DNA of 19,894 bases from UBA2882 sp051877575 (GCA_051877575.1 JBJEJA010000002.1:1-19894), one strand, 5' to 3'. Shown: positions 1 through 7,848, numbered from the stretch's first letter. Program-made: numbers and translations. The notes: generated by a model not told the origin, from the letters alone.

Positions 1-2
1 CT

Positions 3-1079
3 TATGTTGTGTGTACACACATTGACAAGAAACATATACACAACCATATCATCTGGAATGCTGTCAATTTGGAGTGTGATCGGAAATTCCGGAATTTTTG
101 GGGCAGCACAAGAGCAGTTCGAAGATTAAATGATACGATTTGCATTGAGAATGGTTACTCAATTGTTGAGAACCCGAAGAATTATGGAAAAAGTTACGAT
201 AAATGGTTGGGAGACCGTGCGAAACCATCTTATCGGGAGCTGCTGCGTATGACCATCGACCAGGTGTTATCTCAGAAACCAGCTGATTGGGATACTTTCC
301 TGAAGCTGCTTCAGGAAGCGGGGTATGAAATAAAATCTGGAAAAAATCTTTCTTTTCGGGGAAAAGGGCAGAAACGTTTTATACGTCTGGACACTCTGGG
401 TGATGAGTATAAAAAGGATGTTCTGTTGGAAGTACTGTCCGGTAAAAAAACACATACACCATGCAGGAAAAGTATCCCATCACAGGAAGCAGAAAAAGTG
501 AATTTGCTGGTAGATATCCAGAAAAAGCTTCAGGAAGGAAAAGGCGGTGGGTATGTACGGTGGGCGAAAACATTCAATCTCAAACAGATGGCACAGACAA
601 TGAATTATTTGACAGAGCATAATTTACTGGAGTATGCAGCTTTGGCTGATAAAACAGCAGCAGTGGTTGAACGCTACAATAAATTATCTGATCAGATAAA
701 AGAAGCAGAGAAGAGATTGGCGGAGATCGCAGTTTTACGGACTCATATCATCAATTATTCTAAAACCCGGGATGTTTATGTTGCCTACCGAAAAGCAGGT
801 TATTCTAAAAAATTTCTGGCGGAGCATGAAGCGGATATCCTGCTTCATAAAGCAGCAAAGAATGCTTTTGATGAACTGGGCGTAAAGAAGCTTCCTACTG
901 TCAAAAGTCTGCAGGCGGAGTATGCACAGATATTGGAAAAGAAGAAAAAAGCCTATGGAGAATATAAGAAGGCCCGTGGAGAAATGCAGCAGTTGCTTAC
1001 AGTAAAGGCAAATGTTGATCAGGTGCTGGGTATTGAGAAAAAGGAAATTGAAAAAGAAAAAGAACACGACCAGCGTTAA
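3..1079 (+). CDS. Relaxase/mobilisation protein, 5'-truncated by the window edge
   Basis: The reading frame is open from base 3, so the start lies upstream; the GTG at base 9 is only an internal codon. Near the visible N-terminus is K-H-I-H-N-H-I-I-W-N, the metal-binding His triad (motif III) of HUH relaxases of the Relaxase/VirD2 family (Pfam PF03432 type). These enzymes nick oriT and pilot the DNA strand during conjugative transfer. The catalytic Tyr of motif I should lie upstream and is not seen. The C-terminal half is charged and Lys/Glu-rich, likely coiled-coil (about residues 190-355), ending in a K/E-rich tail, as is usual for relaxases of Firmicute integrative elements. The hairpin at 1063-1091 spans the stop codon. 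This is probably the edge of an integrative or mobilisable element; no integrase or coupling protein is visible here, so the element type is unknown. Confidence 0.85.
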   Translation, partial: YVVCTHIDKKHIHNHIIWNAVNLECDRKFRNFWGSTRAVRRLNDTICIENGYSIVENPKNYGKSYDKWLGDRAKPSYRELLRMTIDQVLSQKPADWDTFLKLLQEAGYEIKSGKNLSFRGKGQKRFIRLDTLGDEYKKDVLLEVLSGKKTHTPCRKSIPSQEAEKVNLLVDIQKKLQEGKGGGYVRWAKTFNLKQMAQTMNYLTEHNLLEYAALADKTAAVVERYNKLSDQIKEAEKRLAEIAVLRTHIINYSKTRDVYVAYRKAGYSKKFLAEHEADILLHKAAKNAFDELGVKKLPTVKSLQAEYAQILEKKKKAYGEYKKARGEMQQLLTVKANVDQVLGIEKKEIEKEKEHDQR

Positions 1080-1091
1080 GTCGGTCGTGTT
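1063..1091 (+). terminator. Hairpin spanning the relaxase stop codon
   Basis: AACACGACC (1063-1071) pairs perfectly with GGTCGTGTT (1083-1091) around an 11-nt loop holding the TAA stop. Only a TTT is at its 3' side and then AAAAAG, so it is a poor intrinsic terminator; it may instead stabilise the mRNA 3' end or be part of the hairpin cluster that follows. Confidence 0.4.
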
Positions 1092-1097
1092 TAAAAA

Positions 1098-1246
1098 GCG
1101 TTCACAGAACGCGCAGCCGCATGATGAAAATCATGCGTTCAAAGGGGATTGGGGCGCTGGTTTCCGGTGAGGACCGTTTAGTGCGGACCGAACCGGAAGG
1201 TGAGACTGCCCCAACAAGCGGTTTGTGGCTATTTGGATAGCCACAA
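1098..1246. repeat. Cluster of four inverted repeats downstream of the relaxase gene
   Basis: The perfect inverted repeats are GCGTTC-aca-GAACGC (1098-1112), CGCATGAT-gaaa-ATCATGCG (1118-1137), TTCCGGT/ACCGGAA (1162-1168 and 1192-1198, enclosing two copies of GGACCG at 1171 and 1185) and TTGTGGCTAT-ttgg-ATAGCCACAA (1223-1246). Two have 4-nt loops and stems of 8 and 10 bp. Such density is typical of transfer or replication origins or structured RNA of mobile elements. Which of these it is cannot be told from sequence alone. Confidence 0.6.
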
Positions 1247-1891
1247 GCATTGCTTGCCAGTATTGTTTTGGGAAAATATACAGATTTGCATTATTAGGAA
1301 AATATTAATGGGACAAATGGGGAATTGTTTCAACATCAAATCCGTCACGATCACTTTTATGCGCAGATTTGTAAAAAGGTGTTTCTAGAGAACTTGGTAC
1401 CGATTGTGTAGCATGCGTTTGGAATGCCGATGGCGAAAGAATCAGATACCGCTTCTGCGGTTGTTTTTTTCATGGTACTTCCTCATTTCCTTTTCGGACT
1501 ATATGTAAAAAGTTCTTGATATTAGAACTATACTTTCCGAAAAACAAAAACAATAAAAACAAAATGGACATTAGGCCTGCAGTTGCACAAAAACTGGGCA
1601 AAGGTGGGGGGAATGCCCATTGAGGCAGTATAACGCAGAATTTATAATATATCAAAGACATAATAGGGCAGATCTGAAAGGAGTGTATGTTATATTGAAG
1701 TATTATTGTGAAAACCAGGAAGCAGTATGAATGTAAAGCAGAAGGTGAACTTCCAGGTCTACTGTAGCAGCTCTTAGGAGAGATGCCGAAAGCCTTTCTG
1801 AGATTGATGAAGATATACAGGATATTTATTATTAGATGCAAGAATCGAAAAATTATTAATTTGAGTAGAGAGAGGAGGATTAAATAAGCTC
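1247..1891. other. Gene-poor junction between mobile element and DegV region
   Basis: No convincing complete gene is present. A plus-strand reading from 1322 through one TAG (1409) to about 1515 stays otherwise open and ends in a hydrophobic stretch, suggesting decayed coding sequence. Another short reading just upstream of DegV (about 1707-1836) needs a frameshift and ends in an acidic tail. Neither can be assigned to a family. The AT content and broken frames suggest the remains of an integration boundary; no attachment-site repeat could be identified because the other end of the element is outside the window. Confidence 0.5.
1448..1470 (+). terminator. Candidate Rho-independent terminator
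   Basis: ACCGC (1448-1452), loop TTCT, GCGGT (1457-1461), followed by TGTTTTTTT. The stem is short (5 bp) but GC-rich and followed by a real T-tract, so it probably ends transcription coming from the relaxase side. Confidence 0.5.
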
Positions 1892-2737
1892 ATGAACATA
1901 AAAATTATTACCGATACCGCTTGTGATTTACCAAAAGAGTTATTACAGAAATATGATATTGAGGTATTGCCGCTTCATATTTCCAGAGGTGATAGAAGCT
2001 ATTTGGATATGATAGAGATCACACCGGCTGACATTTTCCAGCATGTAAATTCCGGTGGTGATATATGCACGACCGCTGCAGTTAACATCGCTGAATTTAC
2101 TGCATGTTTTGAAAGATACAGTCCGGATTACGACGCACTAATCGTCATAACAATAGGATCTGGTTTTTCCAGTTGTTACCAGAATGCAAGGATTGCTGCG
2201 GAAGAATTTCCTAATGTATTTGTGATTGATTCTTGTAATCTGTCTAGTGGACAGGGATTTGTAGTTCTTGAGGCATCAAAGATGGCGAAAAGCCGGATGG
2301 ACGTAGAGGAACTGTGCAGCTATCTGGAACGTGTCGTGCCCAGGGTGGAAGCCAGCTTTGTCCTTGACAGCCTTGATTATATGAAGAAAGGTGGACGCTG
2401 TTCGGCGATACTGGCTTTTGGTGCAAATCGTCTGAAGATAAAGCCATGTATAACAGTAAAAGACGGGCAGATGAAAATTGTGAAAAAATACAGAGGGGAT
2501 TACCCGAAAGTCATCTATCATTTCACGAAAGAGTTGTTGGAAAACTGCCGGGATGTATGTGAAGATCTTGTGCTTCTGCCTAATCCTGCAGTAGAACCGG
2601 CAGCTATGGAAGCGGCGAGAAAGGCGATTGCAGAGGATGGGCGTTTTGATACTGTGATGGAAGCACCGACTGCCTGTACGGTTGCCTGTCACTGTGGACC
2701 GAATACACTTGGAGTTATGTTTCTGAAAAGGCAGTAG
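1892..2737 (+). CDS. DegV family fatty-acid-binding protein
   Basis: 281 aa, normal length for DegV (PF02645). It begins with the family signature K-I-I-T-D-T-A-C-D-L-P and has G-S-G-F-S-S-C-Y-Q-N-A at about 89-99, V-I-D-S near 111-114, the D-Y-M-K-K-G-G-R motif at 162-169 and the C-terminal H-C-G-P-N-T-L-G-V at 267-275. DegV proteins bind a fatty acid in the cleft between two domains; in Firmicutes homologues (FakB) hand it to the fatty acid kinase FakA, but no FakA gene is in this window, so the partner is unknown. The usual T-S-Q-P near residue 60 reads T-T-A-A here, so lipid contacts may differ. AGGAGG at 1873-1878 lies 13 nt before the ATG, a rather long spacing, but there is no nearer in-frame start. 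The broken phospholipase downstream lies only 10 bp away, suggesting a former operon. Confidence 0.92.
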   Translation: MNIKIITDTACDLPKELLQKYDIEVLPLHISRGDRSYLDMIEITPADIFQHVNSGGDICTTAAVNIAEFTACFERYSPDYDALIVITIGSGFSSCYQNARIAAEEFPNVFVIDSCNLSSGQGFVVLEASKMAKSRMDVEELCSYLERVVPRVEASFVLDSLDYMKKGGRCSAILAFGANRLKIKPCITVKDGQMKIVKKYRGDYPKVIYHFTKELLENCRDVCEDLVLLPNPAVEPAAMEAARKAIAEDGRFDTVMEAPTACTVACHCGPNTLGVMFLKRQ

Positions 2738-2747
2738 AGTGGAAACG

Positions 2748-2960
2748 ATGAAAACAGGAGTTGTTGATGTAGAGAGGTTTCAGGGGTGTGTATGCAGTGA
2801 ATGTATTTGAATTACATTTGATTTTGGGATCGGAATGTCAGCAGAAAGTGCAAATACTGCATTCTACATAAGCTTCCAGAAACAGAGAAATAATCCCTTT
2901 TATATAAACTATCTGTTTTACTGGGAATATATGAGTATGAAAATACAATTGTTAAACATT
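2748..2960 (+). pseudogene. Decayed patatin-like phospholipase (N-terminal remnant)
   Basis: The ATG at 2748 opens a frame reading M-K-T-G-V-V-D-V, the usual N-terminus of clostridial patatin-like phospholipases (RssA type, consensus M-K-T-G-V-I-D-V-G-G-G-x-R-G-I-Y). After a frameshift the next frame gives G-V-Y-A-V-N-V-F-E, matching the family's G-I-Y-A-A-G-V-F-D. Past a TGA the first frame resumes with F-D-F-G-I-G-M-S-A-E-S-A-N, matching F-D-Y-C-I-G-V-S-A-G-S-A-N. The nucleophile motif G-x-S-x-G has become G-M-S-A-E. The remaining three quarters of the gene is missing; DUF308 begins directly after. The family assignment rests on recall of consensus, not on a search. It is very unlikely to be functional. 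Confidence 0.72.
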
Positions 2961-2989
2961 CCTGTAGTGAGAAAGAGAGGGAATCGGAG

Positions 2990-3580
2990 ATGAAAATTAT
3001 GAAAAAAATAAAATGGGCACTGGTCATTGTTTCAACTGCCATACTTCTGTTTGGTCTGTGCCTCGTTATCTGGCCTTATTTTTCAGCAGTGGCGTTGTGC
3101 TATGTACTGGGAGCTGCCCTGTTGGTGATAGGAATCACAAGGATTGTTTGTTATACCCAGAGGGAAACGTGGAGATTTGTTTACCGATATGCAATGTTCC
3201 TTGGCATCATTGATATCCTCATAGCAGTACTTTTATTTGTACGTCCATACAATGTAATGATTTTGCTTCCTGTCATGTTTGGTATCCAGGTTATAGCCGA
3301 TAGTATCTTTCATTTGGAGACAGCATTTTATGCAAAGCGCACCGGCATCCGCATGTGGTGGCTGACACTTCTGGTTTCTGTTATAAGCCTGGTACTTGGT
3401 TTTCTTTTGGTTTTGCATCCATTTGAAGGAAGCAAAGCGCTGATGATATGGATCGGGATTTCTATGATTGTGGATAGTATTCAAAATCTGTATTTTGTTT
3501 TGCATACAGCAAACAGTATCCGGAAGATCGTTCCAGAAAAAAAGGATTACATTGATGTGGATTATATAGAGATCAAATAA
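2990..3580 (+). CDS. DUF308/HdeD-like membrane protein (copy 1)
   Basis: 196 aa with six predicted TM helices (about 8-28, 33-53, 67-86, 90-108, 122-141, 150-170). It is built as three two-helix repeats, each with a Pro-containing turn between helices: W-P-Y-F-S, R-P-Y-N-V and H-P-F-E-G. This is the DUF308 (HdeD-like) architecture; HdeD is linked to acid resistance in E. coli but the molecular role is unknown. The hydrophilic C-terminus is acidic. Either ATG 2990 (purine-rich AGAGAGGG upstream) or ATG 2999 (GGAG nine bases upstream) may be used. A second DUF308 protein lies at 17890-18498. The next gene starts 27 bp downstream, suggesting cotranscription. Confidence 0.85.
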   Translation: MKIMKKIKWALVIVSTAILLFGLCLVIWPYFSAVALCYVLGAALLVIGITRIVCYTQRETWRFVYRYAMFLGIIDILIAVLLFVRPYNVMILLPVMFGIQVIADSIFHLETAFYAKRTGIRMWWLTLLVSVISLVLGFLLVLHPFEGSKALMIWIGISMIVDSIQNLYFVLHTANSIRKIVPEKKDYIDVDYIEIK

Positions 3581-3607
3581 TTGCAGGCTGCTTAGAGAGG
3601 AAATTCC

Positions 3608-4195
3608 ATGGGAAAAAACTATCTTTTATCTAAAATCAGGGTATTTGAACAAAACAAATCGATGGAAGGACAGATTACTGCGGAGTACTTATGTCCGGAT
3701 GGAAAAGCGCAGATTGAACTGTATTTGAATGGTGAAACATATTTTAATCCACTGACAAAGGGGAAACAACAAGAGCTAAGCTCGGAAATATATGATTTGA
3801 TCGACAAAAAACTGTACACTATACCTTTAAAATACCCTATCAGACTTTGTTTTTGTGGAGAGATACCAACAGAACAGACACAAGAAGAAATACGTTCCAC
3901 TCTTCAAAAACATTATATGTATGTACTTCATGACAAAAAAGAAGATTTGCGGATTAATATGTTTAAAGCAGTAGGATTAGGATTGTTTGGTGTTTTTCTT
4001 CTTGCAATTTATTTTGCACTGGAGCTAATCTTAACAAATCCTGTGTTTATGGAGTTCTTAAGTATTGCAGGATGTTTTTCTGTTTGGGAAGCGGTTGATT
4101 CATGGCTGATACAGCGTAAAATTTTGCGTGCCCATTATCTGTATGCAGGGCAAGCCGCTCTATGTGAAGTGGTCTTTTCCGAAGTGCTGCAGTAG
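3608..4195 (+). CDS. Unknown protein with two C-terminal membrane helices
   Basis: 195 aa, family not recognised. Residues 1-115 look soluble and mixed alpha/beta (L-C-P-D-G-K-A-Q-I-E-L-Y-L then a C-F-C-G motif at 81-84); two hydrophobic helices follow at about 119-141 and 147-165, then a short tail. There is no signal peptide, so the N-terminal domain is probably cytoplasmic and tethered to the membrane. AGAGG sits 7 bp before the ATG. The tight position behind the DUF308 gene suggests a joint transcript and a membrane-related job. No catalytic motif could be seen. Confidence 0.7.
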   Translation: MGKNYLLSKIRVFEQNKSMEGQITAEYLCPDGKAQIELYLNGETYFNPLTKGKQQELSSEIYDLIDKKLYTIPLKYPIRLCFCGEIPTEQTQEEIRSTLQKHYMYVLHDKKEDLRINMFKAVGLGLFGVFLLAIYFALELILTNPVFMEFLSIAGCFSVWEAVDSWLIQRKILRAHYLYAGQAALCEVVFSEVLQ

Positions 4196-4386
4196 CATGT
4201 AAAAAGGGAGGATATTGATTGAAAAAACAGCCGACAGCTGGATACAAAAAAGAAGCAGTCATATAAACCGGATTTGCAAAAAAATCCTGCATGTTTATCT
4301 GATCTATGGCATTGTTGAATTGCAACCAGCATTTCGTTTGAAAAATCTTCAAATGTTGTTCCTGATTGTAAGATATAGGGAGAATT
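4196..4386 (+). other. Spacer with an RBS and a 15-codon TTG-started frame
   Basis: AAAGGGAGG (about 4202-4210) is followed by a TTG frame of 15 codons starting M-K-K-Q-P-T-A-G-Y and stopping at TAA near 4264. It may be a leader peptide or the debris of a lost gene. The longer overlapping frame at 4215-4469 runs into the next gene out of frame and looks like noise. Confidence 0.3.
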
Positions 4387-5394
4387 ATGGAAAACAAAAA
4401 ATGGAAAAAAACAGGCATCAGTCTAGGGACATTTATCCTGTTGGTATTTCTGATATTTTGGATTTTTAGGGATTATTATCAGGAAATTTGTGAAAATATA
4501 AAAGCGATTTCCTGGACTGTCCTACTTTTGCTGGTTGGGATGGGAATTTTTTATCAGTTATTGGAGGCGGTCATCTGCTATCTGCTGGTAAAAGAACAAG
4601 TGCCGGAGTTTTCCTTCTGGTCTTCGATAAAAGTGACTTATCTTGGTATTTTCGGCAACGTGTCCTTTTCAGTAGGCGGTGTTCCGATGCAGAGCTATTA
4701 TCTGTATCGGTGTGGTTTGTCAGCTGGCAGGGGAGTTGGAATATTGGCTTTAAAATATGTATTTCATAAAGGCTGCATTCTTGTCTATGCAGAAATTATG
4801 ATGCTTTTGCAGGGGGGATGGAGTTATATCAAGGAACTAGATATCGTGCCTCATGTCATTTGGGGATACTTTCTCTGTATTGTAGTAATCATCGCTTTGT
4901 TACTTGTGTGTACACAGGAAAAAATACTGGAATTTGTACTATGGGGGATTGATCAGCTGCCGCAGAGCGAAAAATGGAACAGAAGAAAAGAGGAATGGGG
5001 AAGCCAATTAAAATCACTCCATCAGGAAGTAAAAAGAATCACGCACGATAAAACTGCCATATGGAAAATGATTGTTTTAAATGCAGTAAAGTTTTTTATT
5101 CTGTATACGATACCAGCGATCTGCTTTTACCAAATGGGAGTTTCTGGCGTAACTTTCTGGAAAATGCAGCTGTTGTCTGCATTGATGATGCTGCTGGCAA
5201 ATTCACTTCCCAATGTATCAGGAATGGGGGCCACAGAATTTGCGTTTTTAGCTATTTTTTCCTCATGTATGGAAGCAGCACAGGTCTCATCAGGGATGAT
5301 TCTTTACCGTGTTTCAACATTTTTCCTGCCGTTTGTGCTCAGCGTTTTCGTATTCCTGATCGTACAGCATTCGATCTTAAGTGAAAATGTATAA
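4387..5394 (+). CDS. LPG-synthase-TM (flippase-like) integral membrane protein
   Basis: 335 aa, strongly hydrophobic, about 8 TM helices, matching the lysylphosphatidylglycerol_synthase_TM/UPF0104 family (PF03706) in length and pattern. Visible family marks are the G-G-V-P-M-Q-S-Y-Y-L-Y segment at 97-107 and L-P-N-V-S-G-M-G-A-T-E-F-A-F at 274-287. In MprF this domain flips aminoacylated phosphatidylglycerol; the catalytic GNAT-like aminoacyltransferase domain of MprF is absent here, so this is a stand-alone flippase-like member with unknown substrate. An AGGGAG lies close (about 5 bp) before the ATG. The downstream hydrolase follows after 31 bp, consistent with an operon. PgsA, which makes phosphatidylglycerol, is encoded 2.6 kb downstream. 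Confidence 0.85.
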   Translation: MENKKWKKTGISLGTFILLVFLIFWIFRDYYQEICENIKAISWTVLLLLVGMGIFYQLLEAVICYLLVKEQVPEFSFWSSIKVTYLGIFGNVSFSVGGVPMQSYYLYRCGLSAGRGVGILALKYVFHKGCILVYAEIMMLLQGGWSYIKELDIVPHVIWGYFLCIVVIIALLLVCTQEKILEFVLWGIDQLPQSEKWNRRKEEWGSQLKSLHQEVKRITHDKTAIWKMIVLNAVKFFILYTIPAICFYQMGVSGVTFWKMQLLSALMMLLANSLPNVSGMGATEFAFLAIFSSCMEAAQVSSGMILYRVSTFFLPFVLSVFVFLIVQHSILSENV

Positions 5395-5425
5395 ATAAAA
5401 TAATAGTATGGAGAGGGAGATTATT

Positions 5426-6406
5426 ATGAAGGACACAATGAAAAGAACGGTTAGATGGTCAGGCATTGCTGCAGTTGCCGCTTCCGCTGCATCCGCTGTT
5501 TCATTTTTTACAACGAGATATCTGGTAAAGATCGCACTTGACCGGGAGGAACCAAAGGCGGCGCAGTTGGCAGAAACAAGGATATCGGGTTCTATGAAAG
5601 AAAATGCGTTTATCCGAGAAGTAAATGATACGGCAGAGAAGTTAGCAGCAAAACAAAATGAAAAAATAGAAATTACGGCGAGCGATGGGACAACACTAAT
5701 CGGACATTGGATACCTTGCCAGAATGCAAAGAGGGCTATTATTGCAATGCATGGATGGCGTTCTGCATGGTACAGGGATTTTGGGATGATTTCTGATTTT
5801 TGGGAACGGAACGATTGCAGCGTGCTATATGCGGAACAACGGGGTCAGAACGGCAGCGGCGGCGAGTACATCAGTTTTGGACTTCTGGAACGTTACGACT
5901 GTCTAGATTGGATCAAGTGGGTTACGGAGCGTTGCGGAACAACAGTACCGGTTTACCTTGGAGGAGTATCCATGGGTGCAACTACTGTTCTGATGGCTGC
6001 TGAATTGGGGCTTCCGGAAAATATTCACGGTATTATAAGTGATTGTGGATTTACTTCTGTTCACGACATTTGGAAACACGTAGCAAATAAAAATCTGCAT
6101 CTTACATATGGTATCCGGGGAGCAGTGGCAGACGCACTTTTTAAAAAGAAGTTTCAGATGGGGACAGAGGAATGTTCTACCGTGGAAGCACTAAAAAAAT
6201 CTTCGGTCCCTGTCATGCTGATACATGGAACGGAAGATCATTTTGTTCCTGTGGAAATGACATACGAGAATTATCAGGCATGTTGTTCTCAAAAACACCT
6301 GTTGGTTGTTCCGGGAGCCGATCATGGAATGAGCTATTTTCTGGAGAAAGAACGATATGAAGCATCTGTTAAAGAATTTTGGAAAAAGTATGATGGCTGC
6401 GATTAA
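5426..6406 (+). CDS. Membrane-anchored alpha/beta hydrolase
   Basis: 326 aa. The N-terminus has one hydrophobic, Ala-rich segment (about 11-29) preceded by Lys/Arg, acting as signal anchor. The hydrolase fold follows: oxyanion-region A-M-H-G-W-R-S at 107-113, nucleophile elbow G-V-S-M-G (Ser182), acid Asp271 in I-H-G-T-E-D-H-F-V-P, and His300 in G-A-D-H-G-M-S. All three catalytic residues are present, so it should be active; the likely substrate is an ester or peptide at the membrane, otherwise undetermined. A longer start at 5408 exists, but its first codons form the purine-rich RBS (GAGAGGGAG, 6 bp from ATG 5426), so 5426 is preferred. This is the BAAT/Hydrolase_4-like group common in Clostridia. 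Confidence 0.88.
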   Translation: MKDTMKRTVRWSGIAAVAASAASAVSFFTTRYLVKIALDREEPKAAQLAETRISGSMKENAFIREVNDTAEKLAAKQNEKIEITASDGTTLIGHWIPCQNAKRAIIAMHGWRSAWYRDFGMISDFWERNDCSVLYAEQRGQNGSGGEYISFGLLERYDCLDWIKWVTERCGTTVPVYLGGVSMGATTVLMAAELGLPENIHGIISDCGFTSVHDIWKHVANKNLHLTYGIRGAVADALFKKKFQMGTEECSTVEALKKSSVPVMLIHGTEDHFVPVEMTYENYQACCSQKHLLVVPGADHGMSYFLEKERYEASVKEFWKKYDGCD

Positions 6407-6480
6407 TTGTTGAAAGAATATCATGTAACCAAAATAAAACATAAAAAAACATAAATAAAATAAAGAAAGGCGGGGTTGAT

Positions 6481-7137
6481 ATGATTAGAACAAGCACAGT
6501 ACAACTTACAGTAATTCCGGCAATTGCTTATCGTCAAAAATTATTTTCGGGCGGATCTGGTATTACAATTTTGAGATACGAGGTGGAACAACCAGGTATC
6601 GCGTCCATCAGTAAAACATCTGGTGAGGCGATACTCAGTGCAAATACCTCTATGGAAATATATCCATTAGAGGCATTTCATGAGGCTATTGCACTGACTT
6701 CAGGTATGCCATATAAAAAAAGGAATGCCGTCCGTATCACACAGGAAATCGTAATTGAGATTGAAGAACCTACAGGAGAATCAGAAGAGCTGAAAGAGAT
6801 AGAGGTTATTGTTGAAAGCCAGGAGTATCAGCGAATTGTTGACCTGTATACAGATAAGACAGGTGTACTTTCCTATGATCTGTTAAATCGTGATTTTATT
6901 CAAACAGCACATTCTAGTGGACAGGTCAGGCTGATGATTGAAGACCGCGCTTCCGCGGACGATATTCGGCTTCAGATTGTAAAAGCAAGACTCAGGAATA
7001 TTACACGGAACCCTACGTTAACGGATGCCCAGGTTTTAAAGATGATAGATTTATTGGATGAGGTCAGTCCAAAAGGCGTATTTCGGCCTTTAAATGATGA
7101 AATACGTAAGTGGTTACGAGCAGAAAAGGTACAGTAA
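6481..7137 (+). CDS. Unknown soluble protein, 218 aa
   Basis: The family is not recognised. There is no signal peptide and no TM helix. The first half is beta-rich (T-V-Q-L-T-V-I-P, I-T-Q-E-I-V-I-E-I-E-E) with an acidic linker around residue 96-106; the second half looks helical (S-A-D-D-I-R-L-Q-I-V-K-A-R-L-R; T-D-A-Q-V-L-K-M-I-D-L-L-D-E). A short A+T-rich gap of 74 bp separates it from the hydrolase; AAGGCGGGG provides an RBS. The coding frame is clean, with balanced composition and normal codon use, so it should be a real gene. Placement at the end of the lipid/membrane gene row is the only functional clue. Confidence 0.7.
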   Translation: MIRTSTVQLTVIPAIAYRQKLFSGGSGITILRYEVEQPGIASISKTSGEAILSANTSMEIYPLEAFHEAIALTSGMPYKKRNAVRITQEIVIEIEEPTGESEELKEIEVIVESQEYQRIVDLYTDKTGVLSYDLLNRDFIQTAHSSGQVRLMIEDRASADDIRLQIVKARLRNITRNPTLTDAQVLKMIDLLDEVSPKGVFRPLNDEIRKWLRAEKVQ

Positions 7138-7270
7138 ACAAAGAAATAAGATACTAACACAGATAAAGAAACAGGAGAATATTGTATGGTTGAATTGAAA
7201 AATTTCCGGTTTCTTACCCATTGAAATTACTTTTGAACAGACAGTCATATTGATGAAAAGAAAATATCCT
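7138..7270 (+). other. Spacer with a strong RBS and a 12-codon frame
   Basis: AGGAG at 7173-7177 lies 8 nt before ATG 7186, which opens M-V-E-L-K-N-F-R-F-L-T-H then stops at TGA 7222. A plus-one frame carries on as E-I-T-F-E-Q-T-V-I-L-M-K. This looks like the beginning of a gene lost by a frameshift and deletion, or a leader peptide. No family is recognised. Confidence 0.35.
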
Positions 7271-7299
7271 TTGAATTTAATTGTTATATTTGTTATACT
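7271..7299 (+). promoter_or_regulatory. Sigma-A type promoter of the HD-domain gene
   Basis: TTGAAT (7271-7276), a 17-bp spacer and TATACT (7294-7299). Both boxes are close to consensus in an A+T-rich setting, and the HD gene starts 55 bp downstream of the -10 box. This sets the HD gene (and perhaps pgsA) apart from the gene row upstream. Confidence 0.65.
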
Positions 7300-7353
7300 A
7301 TTATTGTAACATGACGGTTATATGATTCAGTATGATGAAAGGGTGTGATTCCA

Positions 7354-7848
7354 ATGGAGATAACTGTGTCGGAGAATATCAGTTCAGAGTTTCTGGATAT
7401 TGTTCAGAACATTTTGGACGATGACGAATTCTGTAAGCTGACAAATTTCAGGCAGCATCACAAGACAACACGTTTTATGCACAGCCTTAATGTTTCCTAT
7501 CTCTCATGGAGAATGGCTAAAAAGTTGGGAATGGATGAGAAAATCGCAGCTCGCGCAGGTCTTTTACATGATTTTTGCTTATATGATTTTAAAGAGAAAC
7601 TGCCTAAGGGGAAATTGCAGGCTTTTTATCACCCGAAGGTAGCAGCAAAAACCAGTCAGGAGCATTTTGAACTGCATGAAAAAGAATGCCAAGCGATTCT
7701 TTCCCATATGTTTCCGCTTGGTCCACTACCTAAGAGCAGGGAAGCATGGCTTATCAGTAGTATGGACAAGTTTTGCGCGTGTGCAGAGTTCTTCCGGATA
7801 AACGTTGCTTTATCCGGAAGAGATAAAGTAAAAATCTGTTGTGTATAA
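7354..7848 (+). CDS. HD-domain phosphohydrolase-like protein, short or altered C-terminus
   Basis: 164 aa from the ATG at 7354 (AAAGGG ends 10 bp upstream; a GTG at 7345 is too close to it). The HD-domain metal ligands are visible: His43 in F-M-H-S-L-N-V, the paired His72-Asp73 in G-L-L-H-D-F, and Asp138 in S-S-M-D-K. HD proteins of this size hydrolyse phosphate esters of nucleotides or related substrates; the substrate here is unknown. After Asp138 only 26 residues remain; the last part (about 147-156) is encoded by a perfect long hairpin, and the Cys-rich end K-I-C-C-V does not look like a natural HD C-terminus. The gene may be truncated or frameshifted at its 3' end. pgsA follows after 167 bp. 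Confidence 0.75.
   Translation: MEITVSENISSEFLDIVQNILDDDEFCKLTNFRQHHKTTRFMHSLNVSYLSWRMAKKLGMDEKIAARAGLLHDFCLYDFKEKLPKGKLQAFYHPKVAAKTSQEHFELHEKECQAILSHMFPLGPLPKSREAWLISSMDKFCACAEFFRINVALSGRDKVKICCV
7790..7821. repeat. 13-bp perfect hairpin within the 3' end of the HD gene
   Basis: TCTTCCGGATAAA (7790-7802), 6-nt loop CGTTGC, TTTATCCGGAAGA (7809-7821). There is no T-tract on either strand, so it is not a normal terminator. It could be a small palindromic repeat insertion or an mRNA 3' stabiliser. Confidence 0.7.

Noticed and set aside
1200..1388. Plus-strand frame of 62 codons after the relaxase
   Set aside because: It runs through a perfect 10-bp hairpin and has an unnatural composition; the DNA structure explains the region better.
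1470..1841. Minus-strand frame of 123 codons upstream of DegV
   Set aside because: It begins inside the terminator T-tract region, is rich in Phe/Leu/Tyr/Ile and has no RBS; I see no family resemblance.
4215..4469. Plus-strand frame of 84 codons before the flippase-like gene
   Set aside because: It overlaps the well-supported membrane protein gene by 83 bases out of frame and has no RBS of its own.
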